Numbered from the stretch's first letter, positions 6,160 to 13,131 are shown. The stretch is DNA of 13,131 nucleotides from CAG-791 sp963650385 (GCA_963650385.1 CAVJLL010000060.1:1-13131); one strand, 5' to 3'. Numbers and translations are program-made. Notes: generated from the letters alone by a model not told the origin.

Positions 6160-7173
6160 ATGGCAGTTACAATTCGCGACAACACCAAGAACGGCTCCCT
6201 TTGGAATGAGTGGGCAAAGTTCATCAACGCGGCTATTTTCGATGCAGATGCACAGCAGAACAAGTATGACGATCTGCTGAACGCTCTCGCAATCGTTGAT
6301 AAGTCCTCCAGATTCGGTGAGAAAGCAACGACCATCGGCGGACTGGGCGATTTCACGGTAAAGACCGAGGGCGCGGTAGCAGACGTTGATACCTTCGAGG
6401 AAGGATACTCCAAGCTGATTGAGCACATCACGTTCTCCAAGGACTTCACCATTTCTAAGGAGCTGATGGATGATAACCAGATTGCTGAGGCAAAGACCAA
6501 GGCTATCAACATGGTGCAGGCATATAAGAGAACCAGAGCAAAGCTCGTTACGCAGGCTATTGCTTCCTCTGTAGGCGCTACCAAGACCATGACTTTCGGC
6601 GGCAAGACCGGAATCGACATCTCTGCACCGGATGGGCTGGCACTGTTTAACAGCGCACACAAGCTCAAGAGCGTATCCGGCACAACCGTTTCCAACCTGT
6701 ATTCCACGGAGCTTGGAAACGATACGGTTATTCTCAACAAGCTGGCAAACAAGATGAGAAACTTTACGGATGATCGCGGCGAGGTGCTTGGATTCGATGC
6801 TGATACCATCATCATTCCTGGCGATGATCCGGAGTACGAGGACTACATCAAGAGAGTAATCGGCTCTGACGGTGAGGTTGGCTCCGATCACAACGATATC
6901 AACACGCAGCGCGGCAAGTGGAAGCTGGTTGTTGATTATCTGTGGACTGGCAACACCGGACACCCGGCAATCCTCATGTCCTCTCAGGCAAACAAGGCCC
7001 TTCGCGCTACTCGCTTCTACAACAGAACCGAACTGGATGTAGCAAACGATGTGGATGTTCATTCCAGAAACATGACCTACAACGGCTTTGCTAGATGCTC
7101 CGTAGGCTTCACGAACTGGCGGCACGTTCTGCTTTGCGGCTCCAAGGATTCCACCGCAACAGCTCTTACCTGA
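6160..7173 (+). CDS. Major capsid protein (HK97-fold, Mu gpT-like)
   Basis: The 337-residue coat protein that forms the shell. Evidence is its place right after the scaffold, two bases past its stop, and typical segments. There is an N-terminal helical arm, then a spine-like stretch with TFEEGYSKL and FTISKELMDD (79-105). DGLALFNSAHKL (158-169) resembles the LFs-x2-Hp motif of Mu gpT-like heads. ADTIIIPGDDPEYEDYIKRV (214-233) looks like the P-domain strand and helix. The C-terminal A-domain region is NRTELDVANDVD to GFTNWRHVLLCG. The upstream Shine-Dalgarno is weak (AGGCAGG), so expression may depend on coupling to the scaffold gene. Codons are regular and GC-ending, consistent with high expression. 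No sign of a delta domain or protease. Confidence 0.88.
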   Translation: MAVTIRDNTKNGSLWNEWAKFINAAIFDADAQQNKYDDLLNALAIVDKSSRFGEKATTIGGLGDFTVKTEGAVADVDTFEEGYSKLIEHITFSKDFTISKELMDDNQIAEAKTKAINMVQAYKRTRAKLVTQAIASSVGATKTMTFGGKTGIDISAPDGLALFNSAHKLKSVSGTTVSNLYSTELGNDTVILNKLANKMRNFTDDRGEVLGFDADTIIIPGDDPEYEDYIKRVIGSDGEVGSDHNDINTQRGKWKLVVDYLWTGNTGHPAILMSSQANKALRATRFYNRTELDVANDVDVHSRNMTYNGFARCSVGFTNWRHVLLCGSKDSTATALT

Positions 7174-7181
7174 TAGTCGAT

Positions 7182-7213
7182 GGAGGGAGGGGGAACCCCC
7201 TCTCCCTTTGTTT
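7182..7213 (+). terminator. Hairpin after the capsid gene (terminator or attenuator)
   Basis: gggaggggg (7185-7193) pairs with ccccctctc (7196-7204) through nine pairs including one G-T, and the stem can extend outward with a mismatch to 7182/7206. TTTGTTT follows. The loop is tiny (AA, effectively GAAC). Placed eight bases after the coat stop, it could partly stop transcription so that coat mRNA exceeds tail mRNA, or protect the mRNA 3' end. Confidence 0.6.
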
Positions 7214-7232
7214 AGAAAAACGGAGGAATCCA

Positions 7233-7376
7233 ATGAAGAAAGTAGGCGACATCGTTGAAATAGACGGCAAGGAATACGAGGTTACTTTCGTTTCCGGTGA
7301 GAACTATTCGTATAAGCCGCATGAGGAGCCGAAGGAACCGGAAGTGAAGCACAGGAGAAGGACAAAGAATGTCTAA
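7233..7376 (+). CDS. 47-residue protein of unknown function
   Basis: A short gene between coat and adaptor. Its ATG at 7233 is preceded by GGAGG (7222-7226) with six bases between, the best ribosome site nearby. A longer in-frame reading from inside the capsid gene (ATG 7098) is unlikely because it lacks a comparable site and would run through the hairpin. The product begins MKKVGDIVEIDGKEYEV, which looks like a small beta-barrel (SH3-like) strand pair, and ends in a Pro/Glu stretch and a basic tail (KHRRRTKNV). It overlaps the next gene by eight bases. I do not recognise a family; a head-decoration or completion role is only suggested by position. Confidence 0.75.
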   Translation: MKKVGDIVEIDGKEYEVTFVSGENYSYKPHEEPKEPEVKHRRRTKNV

Positions 7377-8298
7377 GAATGTTATCACCTGGGGAGATAT
7401 AAAACTTGCCACGTTGCAGAAGCTCTTTTCAGCGAACGGGACAAAAATCCAGCTTGATACTTCAAACTCCGAGTATATCTACGCAATGCCGCAGACGGCC
7501 AACGAAGCATTAGAGCTGCTGTCTACATCCGGAAAGTTCATCGTAAAGAAGTATACGTACATTAATAGACCCTACGAACCGTCTTACGGAATCATGTCAG
7601 ACATTCAGATTGCGGATGATTCGTGGTCATGCAATGCCGATGGCACAAAATCGTATTACTTCCGGTCGATGGGCAAACTTACATTGACGATCCGTGTAAA
7701 CGGCGAAGTTATTGAAACGGTTGATCTGGATGATGATAATTTCACGGCGCATAGAGGATTGCTTGATACCAACAGTGAGGATGATGTGTCATTGACATTC
7801 ACTGCGGAGTATCCGGCACACGTTCGAAACATTGCGCTTTATCCGGTTAAGTTTGAAAAGGAATCCGATGTACTGCCTTATGAGAAGTACATTCGTATCG
7901 ACATGAAGGAAGTTGCGGAGGATTTCTACCAGCTTGCGCCAAACGAGGTGTATCAGGAAACAGATGATGATCCGTATTACATCGCGGCAGAGCAGTATTA
8001 CCAGGAAGCAGGCAAATACCTTGTCATTCCGAGAGCGCAGGCAGGTGACTATACGATTTATTACAGGGCATATCCCGGCCAGATAACAAAGGATACGCCT
8101 GACACATATGAATTATCCATTGATCCGGAGGTTGCGGCACTGCTTCCGCTGTACATGGCTTCACAGCTCTATAAGGACGATGACAACGGTATTGCTACAT
8201 CGTATCGTAACGAGTTCGAAGTAGGCCGAGAAGTGCTGTCACAGCAGGCAGATGTGCAATCACTGGAATGCTTTCAATCGGTTTATGGGTGGGTGTAA
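7369..8298 (+). CDS. Head-tail adaptor protein with inserted beta domain
   Basis: A 309-residue protein that probably binds the portal ring and connects it to the tail, like P22 gp4 or other gp6-type adaptors. The ends carry the adaptor signature: an N-terminal ITWGDIKLATLQKLF helix (6-20), a helix around TANEALELLST (43-53), and a C-terminal helical block VAALLPLYMASQLY to FEVGREVL (255-290). Between them, residues ~60-165 alternate in a way that suggests a beta-sandwich insertion (KLTLTIRVNGEVIETVDL; VSLTFTAEYPAHVRNIALY), reminiscent of galactose-binding or carbohydrate-binding folds. The ATG at 7369 overlaps the preceding gene and has AGGAG/AAGGA just upstream. The assignment is from pattern and order, not a search. 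Confidence 0.68.
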   Translation: MSKNVITWGDIKLATLQKLFSANGTKIQLDTSNSEYIYAMPQTANEALELLSTSGKFIVKKYTYINRPYEPSYGIMSDIQIADDSWSCNADGTKSYYFRSMGKLTLTIRVNGEVIETVDLDDDNFTAHRGLLDTNSEDDVSLTFTAEYPAHVRNIALYPVKFEKESDVLPYEKYIRIDMKEVAEDFYQLAPNEVYQETDDDPYYIAAEQYYQEAGKYLVIPRAQAGDYTIYYRAYPGQITKDTPDTYELSIDPEVAALLPLYMASQLYKDDDNGIATSYRNEFEVGREVLSQQADVQSLECFQSVYGWV

Positions 8299-10299
8299 AT
8301 GGCAACGCAATTCAAGGTCCCTTCCAGTCCAACAATACGTGTATATCAGAATAACGACTTCCTTGGATGCGATTTCACTTCGGAAGCATCAACGGTTGAT
8401 GATACAAAATCTCCGAACTGCGTAAACATGATCCGGTCGGTTCCTGGCAAGGTCCGCAAGCGGATGGGCTACCACAAGATCATTGACTATGGCGAAACGA
8501 TATATGGGGTTCATAAGTTTATTGCCAACGACTCTATCCTGATTCATGCCGGAAACAAACTCTATAACTTCCGAGCATTGAACGGCAGGAACTGGGTAAA
8601 CGGCGATGATGAAATTGTGGATCACAGCGGAGACAACATCGTATTGCTTTCCGGTCTGCCGGACCCAATGTGCGACAACATGGCGCGCCATAGAAGCATT
8701 TCCTACGAGCTGAACAGCCTGCTGATTATTCTCGATGGCACAAGCGTCCATTATTTTGATGGTGAAAAGACGGGTCTGCTGTCGGATATAGCCTATGTGC
8801 CAACGCTGTATGTCGGCCTCAATCCAGACGGCAGTTCTCCTTCTGATTCAACGGATCAATATGAGTCGATCAACCTGATTCAGCCTGCATGGATCGAGCA
8901 GTTTACCGTGGATAGCAGTAATGCAAATGCAACCGTGTTCCAGCTGTCCAGAGAAAACCTTGATGCAACGCCGGTTAAAGCATGGGTGATGGATTCAGAG
9001 GGCGAGTGGATTTTGAAAACAGAGGGGGTGGACTTCTCTGTTGACAGAACGCTTGGAACCGTTACATTCGTGAAAGCACCAGGCGTGTCTCCTGCACTTC
9101 CGTCCGACAACGTAAAGATTCAGGCATACCGGACCGCCGATGGATATATGGAGCAGATCAACCATTGCACCATCGGAGCATTGTTCGGAGTCGGCGGTGC
9201 AAATGACAGACTGTTCCTGTCTGGCAATGACGATAAAGGCAAGGATTCGGAAGGTAATTTCTACAATCGTTACAACTGGGACTGGCATTCAGAAATTTAC
9301 GATCCGACATACTTTCCTGATGATGGCTACGCAAGACTGGGATCGGACGCAACGCCGATCATGGGATACTCGATCATCAACAACTACCTTGCAACGCACA
9401 AAGGCGGCGAGGAGCAGGCACAGTCCATTCTTCTTCGGTCTGGCGATTTGGTCGATAACGTACCGACATTCAAGCTTGTAAACACGTTGCAGGGGACGGG
9501 AGCTGTTGCAAGATACTCCTTCTGCTATCTCGAAACGGAGCCATTGTTCTTAACCAACCTTGGTGTATATGCGGTAACGGCACAGGATATCACCGGCGAG
9601 AAATATTCGCAGAACAGAAGCTATTACCTTAACGGCAAACTTCTGGAAGAAGAAAACCTCGATAACGCTGCGGCTTACGTTTACAAGGACTTCTACATGC
9701 TGTGCGTGAACGATCACGTATATATCGTTGATGGTTTGCAACCGATCCGAACGGACAAGTCACAGCCATACGCAACCAGGCAGTATGTTGGCTTCTACTG
9801 GGAGAATGTTCCGGCTACGTGCTTCTTTGAAGTGAACGAGGAGTTGTATTTCGGTTCGTCCGATGGCGGCATCTATAAGTTCTACATAGATGATACGGAC
9901 CCGCAGTCATACAACGACAATGGGAAAGAAATAAAGTGCGTCTGGGAAACAACGGATGTATCTGAACAGCTTTTCTACAAGAACAAGACCTACAGATATC
10001 TTGCTTTAAGGTGTATGCCGGAGAGCATATCTTCTGTTGAAATCTGGGGACAGCGGCACGGACTCTGGGAACTGATAAAATCGGATACCTCCGTTCTGAA
10101 GTATTTCAAGTTTTCAGGAACCATGTTCTCTAAGTTCTCCTTCTCAACGGATGCAACAACCAAAATTTCCTCTACCAAGGTGCGCTTGAAAAAGCTGGAT
10201 CACGTGCGGTTCCGGTTTATCAATGAAGAGTTAAACGAGCCATTGGCCATCAATGATTTCGCAATCGAGTACACCCAGAACGGAAATCACAAGGGGTAA
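8299..10299 (+). CDS. Tail nozzle/hub-like protein (beta-rich)
   Basis: A 666-residue, strongly beta-stranded protein that starts directly after the adaptor stop, with only a weak GGGTGGGTG upstream, so translation is probably coupled. The N-terminal stretch, from FLGCDFTSEASTVDD (21-35) through SPNCVN to GKVRKRMGY (50-58), matches a pattern common in tail nozzle or packaged-DNA stabilisation proteins of podovirus-like phages. Several blade-like repeats follow (SILIHAGNKLYNF, LLIILDGTSVHYFDG, DFYMLCVNDHVYIVDG, ELYFGSSDGGIYKFYID), suggesting a beta-propeller hub like T7 gp12 or P22 gp10. The last ~100 residues look like a separate beta domain. No transmembrane segment or tape-measure-like coiled coil is present. 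The exact family is not confirmed. Confidence 0.62.
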   Translation: MATQFKVPSSPTIRVYQNNDFLGCDFTSEASTVDDTKSPNCVNMIRSVPGKVRKRMGYHKIIDYGETIYGVHKFIANDSILIHAGNKLYNFRALNGRNWVNGDDEIVDHSGDNIVLLSGLPDPMCDNMARHRSISYELNSLLIILDGTSVHYFDGEKTGLLSDIAYVPTLYVGLNPDGSSPSDSTDQYESINLIQPAWIEQFTVDSSNANATVFQLSRENLDATPVKAWVMDSEGEWILKTEGVDFSVDRTLGTVTFVKAPGVSPALPSDNVKIQAYRTADGYMEQINHCTIGALFGVGGANDRLFLSGNDDKGKDSEGNFYNRYNWDWHSEIYDPTYFPDDGYARLGSDATPIMGYSIINNYLATHKGGEEQAQSILLRSGDLVDNVPTFKLVNTLQGTGAVARYSFCYLETEPLFLTNLGVYAVTAQDITGEKYSQNRSYYLNGKLLEEENLDNAAAYVYKDFYMLCVNDHVYIVDGLQPIRTDKSQPYATRQYVGFYWENVPATCFFEVNEELYFGSSDGGIYKFYIDDTDPQSYNDNGKEIKCVWETTDVSEQLFYKNKTYRYLALRCMPESISSVEIWGQRHGLWELIKSDTSVLKYFKFSGTMFSKFSFSTDATTKISSTKVRLKKLDHVRFRFINEELNEPLAINDFAIEYTQNGNHKG

Positions 10300-10302
10300 A
10301 TC

Positions 10303-11397
10303 ATGGGATTCAACAGAGTAGTAGATGCAGATAAAGACAATAAGGGAGTGTCTGGCTTACCGGATACTCCCAATATGACAGCGGCTGAATTGCAGGCAAG
10401 ATTCGATAGCCTTGCCGAACTGGCCCTTACAAAGCTCAACCAGTTAATGGACGAGCTTGAAAACACTTCTGCGGCAGGAAACGTTGGAGTCATTGCCCCG
10501 TCTACTGTTAAAGCAGGCAATACACTTCAGGCGGTAATCAACGCACTTGCGAACAGTGTCAACAAGAATACNNNNNNNNNNNNNNNNNNNNNNNNNNNNN
10601 NNNNNNNNNNNNNNNNNNNNNNNNNNNNNNNNNNNNNNNNNNNNNNNNNNNNNNNNNNNNNNNNNNNNNNNNNNNNNNNNNNNNNNNNNNNNNNNNNNNN
10701 NNNNNNNNNNNNNNNNNNNNNNNNNNNNNNNNNNNNNNNNNNNNNNNNNNNNNNNNNNNNNNNNNNNNNNNNNNNNNNNNNNNNNNNNNNNNNNNNNNNN
10801 NNNNNNNNNNNNNNNNNNNNNNNNNNNNNNNNNNNNNNNNNNNNNNNNNNNNNNNNNNNNNNNNNNNNNNNNNNNNNNNNNNNNNNNNNNNNNNNNNNNN
10901 NNNNNNNNNNNNNNNNNNNNNNNNNNNNNNNNNNNNNNNNNNNNNNNNNNNNNNNNNNNNNNNNNNNNNNNNNNNNNNNNNNNNNNNNNNNNNNNNNNNN
11001 NNNNNNNNNNNNNNNNNNNNNNNNNNNNNNNNNNNNNNNNNNNNNNNNNNNNNNNNNNNNNNNNNNNNNNNNNNNNNNNNCCGTAGCGGCAAATGTAACG
11101 GCGGCAGAAACGAATGCAAATAAAACAGAAGCAGACAAAACGATTGTTGAAGGCTACATGGAGTCAGCACTATCCAGCAAAAAAGCGGCGGCTACATCAG
11201 AGGAGAACGCAAAGGCATCTGCTGATGCGGCAGCGGAAAGCTATGAGAGTGTAAAAAACACAATCGTCTCAAGTGGCTATGCAGAGCTGGATATAAAAGA
11301 TGACGGCCATCTGTGGCTTTACCGCTCAACAGCGGCTGAAACAGATATAGATTTTGCAATCAAAGACAACAAGAATCTGGAGGTGACATTTACATGA
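10303..11397 (+). CDS. Ala-rich tail fibre protein, interrupted by sequence gap
   Basis: An AAGGGG site precedes ATG 10303, three bases after the previous stop. The N-terminal ~90 residues (MGFNRVVDADKDNKGV, then SGLPDTPNMTAAELQARFD) match a virion-anchor domain I recall as common in gut Firmicutes phage tail genes. From 10572 to 11080 the bases are unknown. The part after the gap is an Ala/Ser/Glu/Asn-rich coiled-coil stalk (TAAETNANKTEADKT, KKAAATSEENAKASADAAAES), followed by a small C-terminal beta piece (YAELDIKDDGHLWLYRS). The frame is kept across the gap only if the gap length is right, so it could also be two genes or a different length. The stop overlaps the next start (ATGA). Confidence 0.7.
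   Translation: MGFNRVVDADKDNKGVSGLPDTPNMTAAELQARFDSLAELALTKLNQLMDELENTSAAGNVGVIAPSTVKAGNTLQAVINALANSVNKNXXXXXXXXXXXXXXXXXXXXXXXXXXXXXXXXXXXXXXXXXXXXXXXXXXXXXXXXXXXXXXXXXXXXXXXXXXXXXXXXXXXXXXXXXXXXXXXXXXXXXXXXXXXXXXXXXXXXXXXXXXXXXXXXXXXXXXXXXXXXXXXXXXXXXXXXXXXXXXXXXXXXXXXXXXXVAANVTAAETNANKTEADKTIVEGYMESALSSKKAAATSEENAKASADAAAESYESVKNTIVSSGYAELDIKDDGHLWLYRSTAAETDIDFAIKDNKNLEVTFT
10572..11080. other. Assembly gap or masked stretch (509 N)
   Basis: All bases are N. The gap lies inside an Ala-rich fibre gene where short repeats are expected, which is a common reason for assembly failure or masking. Nothing can be annotated here, and reading frames shown through it are not evidence of coding. Confidence 0.99.
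11184..11201 (+). repeat. 18-nt repeat shared by two fibre genes, copy 1
   Basis: agcggcggctacatcaga occurs here and identically at 11702-11719. Both copies are read in the same phase as Ala-Ala-Ala-Thr-Ser-Glu, so the stalks of the two neighbouring genes share a module. Confidence 0.7.
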
Positions 11398-11879
11398 GTA
11401 GTACGAAAGACCTTGGAGCTGTCACTGCTTATGCGGAGGCGGTCGAAGGAGGCTATACCGGAACCTATGAGCAGTTCTGTGACCTCCTGGCGAAGTTTGC
11501 TGAGAGAGCGGATGAGGTTAAAACCAACACCGAGACGGTGGCAAGCAACCTAAAAAAGGCACAGACGGCGGCAGGAACCGCAGAAGAAAAGGCAAATGAT
11601 GCCGCGGAGTCGGCAGCGGCGGCATCAAATTCTGCTACCAATGCCGCAACGAGTGAAACGAACGCTGCGAGCTCCGCAAGCACGGCAGCCACCAAAGCGA
11701 CAGCGGCGGCTACATCAGAAACGAATGCTGCGGCGAGTGCAACGGCAGCGGCGGAGTCAGCGGCACAGGCACTCACAACAACCCCAGAAGGATACAACAC
11801 ACTGGTAGACCAGATCGGCAACGTAAAGCTGTCGATCACCTCAGAAGGCTTACTTCACATTGAAGAAAAGGAGGCATAA
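11394..11879 (+). CDS. Short Ala-rich tail stalk protein
   Basis: A 161-residue gene that overlaps the previous stop by four bases and has a clear GGAGGTGA site (11379-11386). The N-terminus (KDLGAVTAYAEAVEGGYTGT, residues 5-24, then YEQFCDLLAKF) is a domain I recall in many Clostridia phage tail proteins, likely an attachment module. Residues ~45-130 form an Ala-rich repetitive coiled coil with the motif ATSETNAA-SA twice, similar to classic phage tail fibre repeats. The last ~30 residues (LVDQIGNVKLSITSEGLLHI) resemble the C-terminal beta piece of the preceding gene. It lacks an obvious receptor-binding head, so it probably serves as a stalk or linker for the next protein. Confidence 0.72.
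   Translation: MSSTKDLGAVTAYAEAVEGGYTGTYEQFCDLLAKFAERADEVKTNTETVASNLKKAQTAAGTAEEKANDAAESAAAASNSATNAATSETNAASSASTAATKATAAATSETNAAASATAAAESAAQALTTTPEGYNTLVDQIGNVKLSITSEGLLHIEEKEA
11702..11719 (+). repeat. 18-nt repeat shared by two fibre genes, copy 2
   Basis: Identical to 11184-11201 and in the same reading phase. It lies in the repetitive Ala/Ser/Thr stalk and could allow recombination between the two fibre genes. Confidence 0.7.
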
Positions 11880-13100
11880 ATGGGAGTAGATATCATATCT
11901 GATACCACAGGTAAGGCGATGGTGTCCGAAATCGCCAAGCAGAATCAGCTCTTATCCCTGCTCACGGCAGGCAAAGAGGCCGAGTTTATCCAGGACTGGG
12001 ACGCGGTCGCAAGAGCCGTCTCGAACGGCTACGGCGAGTCACTTTTCTCCATCGGCTCAACCTTCACCGAGCCGTGGACGGACACAGCAGCATCCAAGGA
12101 GTACGACAACCCTTGGAGAGTAAATCACTTCTCTGATGTCGAATTGCAGGACGGCTCCACTGTGCCTGGCATGTGGCTCCAGAACGTGTACACGCATCCA
12201 TTCGGAGTGCAGTTCTCGCACAATAGAGCATTCTATGCGGCCGCGGACGGCCTTGCGGCAGGCACCTACTATTTCCTCTACGATGGCCAGGACTGGGGCA
12301 GTAACGTCAAGAAAGGCACCTATGTGTCCTTTACGCTGACAAAGGATGTCCCGAAGGGCGGCAGACTTGCGGGATGCTACGGAGCACCGGATCAGGCAAT
12401 GTCGAATTGGAGGATCTACTCATACGCAGCGGATGGCATTGAGCTTCTGGAGACTGTCACTCCGACCTTTGAGCAGTCAGGAACCTCCCTTGGCACGATG
12501 GCTTATCAGACGCGTACCGACAACCTCAACTCTATGCAGGAGACGGCCTACGGCTGGAACCGCTGGCAGACCAGCGCAATCCGCCAGTACCTCAACTCTG
12601 ACAAGGTAAAAGGCTCTTGGTGGACCGCACAGGACGCATGGGACATCGCACCGAACGAGCTTGCATCAAAAGATGGATTCCTTTGCGGAATGGATGCAGA
12701 TATGCTTGCGAACATCCTTCCGGTCAAGAATGTCACTTACGTCAATACGGCGCAGGATGGCACGAATGATACTTACGATGTGACCTATGACAAGGTATCG
12801 CTGATCTCTCTGGAGCAGATGTATATCACACCTCAGCATACCGGAGAGGGCGAGGCACACACCTACTGGAAGAACGTCAATGGCACTTCGACAAAGTGGG
12901 GGCAGGGACAGACTTATCCGATTCTGAAGCACTTTGCGGTCGAGAATCAAGCAAGCGCTCAGCATGTCCGTCTGCGGTCGGCGCTTCGCGGCTATGCGCT
13001 TAATACGTGGTTTGTCAACGCCAGTGGCTACGTGAACGGCAGCAACGCGGCCCACTCGAATAGGTTCGCCCCGCTTGTGGTCATCGGGAAATCAAAGTAA
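11880..13100 (+). CDS. Tail tip protein with DUF6273/C-type-lectin-like end, likely DGR target
   Basis: A 406-residue protein with AGGAGG at 11869-11874, five bases before ATG, starting right at the previous stop. The first ~60 residues look like a virion-attachment segment. The middle has beta-rich stretches (WLQNVYTHPFGVQFSHNRAF, GTYYFLYDGQDWG). From ~225 the pattern is that of DUF6273 and related C-type-lectin-like domains: GWNRWQTSAIRQYLNS, DGFLCGMDADMLANILPVKN, KVSLISLEQMY. The C-terminus is VRLRSALRGYALNTWFVNAS, then GYVNGSNAAHSNRFAPLVVI. The usual order W-L-R-S ... W-V-N-x-x-G-x-V ... R-x-x-P is kept. This fold is the standard target of diversity-generating retroelements. The likely role is receptor binding at the fibre tip. 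A non-diversified DUF6273 protein is the alternative. Confidence 0.8.
   Translation: MGVDIISDTTGKAMVSEIAKQNQLLSLLTAGKEAEFIQDWDAVARAVSNGYGESLFSIGSTFTEPWTDTAASKEYDNPWRVNHFSDVELQDGSTVPGMWLQNVYTHPFGVQFSHNRAFYAAADGLAAGTYYFLYDGQDWGSNVKKGTYVSFTLTKDVPKGGRLAGCYGAPDQAMSNWRIYSYAADGIELLETVTPTFEQSGTSLGTMAYQTRTDNLNSMQETAYGWNRWQTSAIRQYLNSDKVKGSWWTAQDAWDIAPNELASKDGFLCGMDADMLANILPVKNVTYVNTAQDGTNDTYDVTYDKVSLISLEQMYITPQHTGEGEAHTYWKNVNGTSTKWGQGQTYPILKHFAVENQASAQHVRLRSALRGYALNTWFVNASGYVNGSNAAHSNRFAPLVVIGKSK
12987..13090 (+). other. Candidate DGR variable region
   Basis: In the C-terminal domain, codons at 12993 (tat), 13002 (aat), 13017 (aac), 13023 (agt), 13029 (tac), 13035 (aac), 13041 (agc), 13044 (aac), 13053 (cac), 13059 (aat) and 13065 (ttc) are all NNY types that arise from AAC/AAT by changes at adenines. 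They are set in an otherwise GC-rich frame that holds the conserved Trp, Gly, Val, Arg and Pro positions. The stretch ends in a GC-rich, A-poor segment (13068-13088) that could be the initiation-of-mutagenic-homing part. The boundaries are approximate, since the template copy is outside the window. Confidence 0.62.
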
Positions 13101-13101
13101 T

Positions 13102-13125
13102 CGGCGGAACCCACGGATTCCGCCG
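13102..13125 (+). other. GC-rich hairpin just after the target gene stop
   Basis: cggcggaa (13102-13109) pairs perfectly with ttccgccg (13118-13125) around an eight-base loop, starting two bases after TAA. DGR target genes such as that of Bordetella phage BPP-1 have a hairpin/cruciform directly downstream of the variable region that promotes homing; their loops are usually shorter than this. A plain transcription terminator is possible, but no T tract follows (taggag). The final taggag may begin the ribosome site of the next gene. Confidence 0.6.
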
Positions 13126-13131
13126 TAGGAG

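Noticed and set aside
5989..7233. 414-codon open frame on the minus strand opposite the scaffold end and capsid gene
   Set aside because: It is antisense to the well-supported capsid gene and is best explained by codon bias of that gene; its product resembles no known family to me.
7098..7376. Longer 93-residue start for the small gene after the capsid
   Set aside because: It would begin inside the capsid gene and read through the hairpin; ATG 7233 has a good GGAGG site at the right distance.
10527..11170. Open frames on both strands running through the N stretch
   Set aside because: They consist almost entirely of unknown bases and carry no coding evidence.

Overview
The window is the structural (late) segment of a tailed double-stranded DNA phage or prophage. 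The host is probably a gut Clostridia bacterium, for example a Lachnospiraceae-like one: most genes have strong AGGAGG-type ribosome binding sites, GC is moderate, and the terminators are Rho-independent. Every convincing gene is on the + strand and most are packed end to end. No integrase, repressor, lysis, tRNA or host gene is visible, so lysogeny and host are inferences.

Layout. Positions 1-148 hold two terminator-like hairpins that close an upstream unit outside the window. A doubtful purine-rich reading frame (149-424) precedes a probable small terminase (429-1106). An unusually long non-coding island (1107-1541) follows; it has hairpins, a C-rich block and a 12-nt direct repeat at its two ends. 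Then come the large terminase (1542-3062), portal (3052-5034), a 58-residue zinc-ribbon protein overlapping the portal end (5015-5191), scaffold (5240-6157) and major capsid protein (6160-7173). After the capsid gene there is a hairpin, a 47-residue protein (7233-7376), a head-tail adaptor (7369-8298) and a large beta-rich nozzle/hub-like protein (8299-10299). The last block is a receptor-binding cassette: an Ala-rich fibre gene interrupted by a 509-base assembly gap (10303-11397), a short Ala-rich stalk protein (11394-11879), and a 406-residue protein whose C-terminus looks like a DUF6273/C-type-lectin domain (11880-13100).

How they work together. Terminase and portal package DNA into a capsid built from scaffold and coat protein. 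The adaptor and nozzle close the portal and form a short tail. The last three genes make the fibre and its tip. The gene order, with no tape measure between nozzle and fibres, suggests a podovirus-like virion, although genes beyond the window could change that.

Most notable: the last ~110 bases of the final gene have the hallmarks of a diversity-generating retroelement (DGR) variable region. Many NNY codons giving Asn, Tyr, Ser, His or Phe sit in a conserved frame, and a perfect 8-bp GC-rich hairpin lies just after the stop. The template repeat and reverse transcriptase would lie past position 13131 and cannot be seen. The second unexplained element is the terS-terL island with its G-quadruplex-capable strand.
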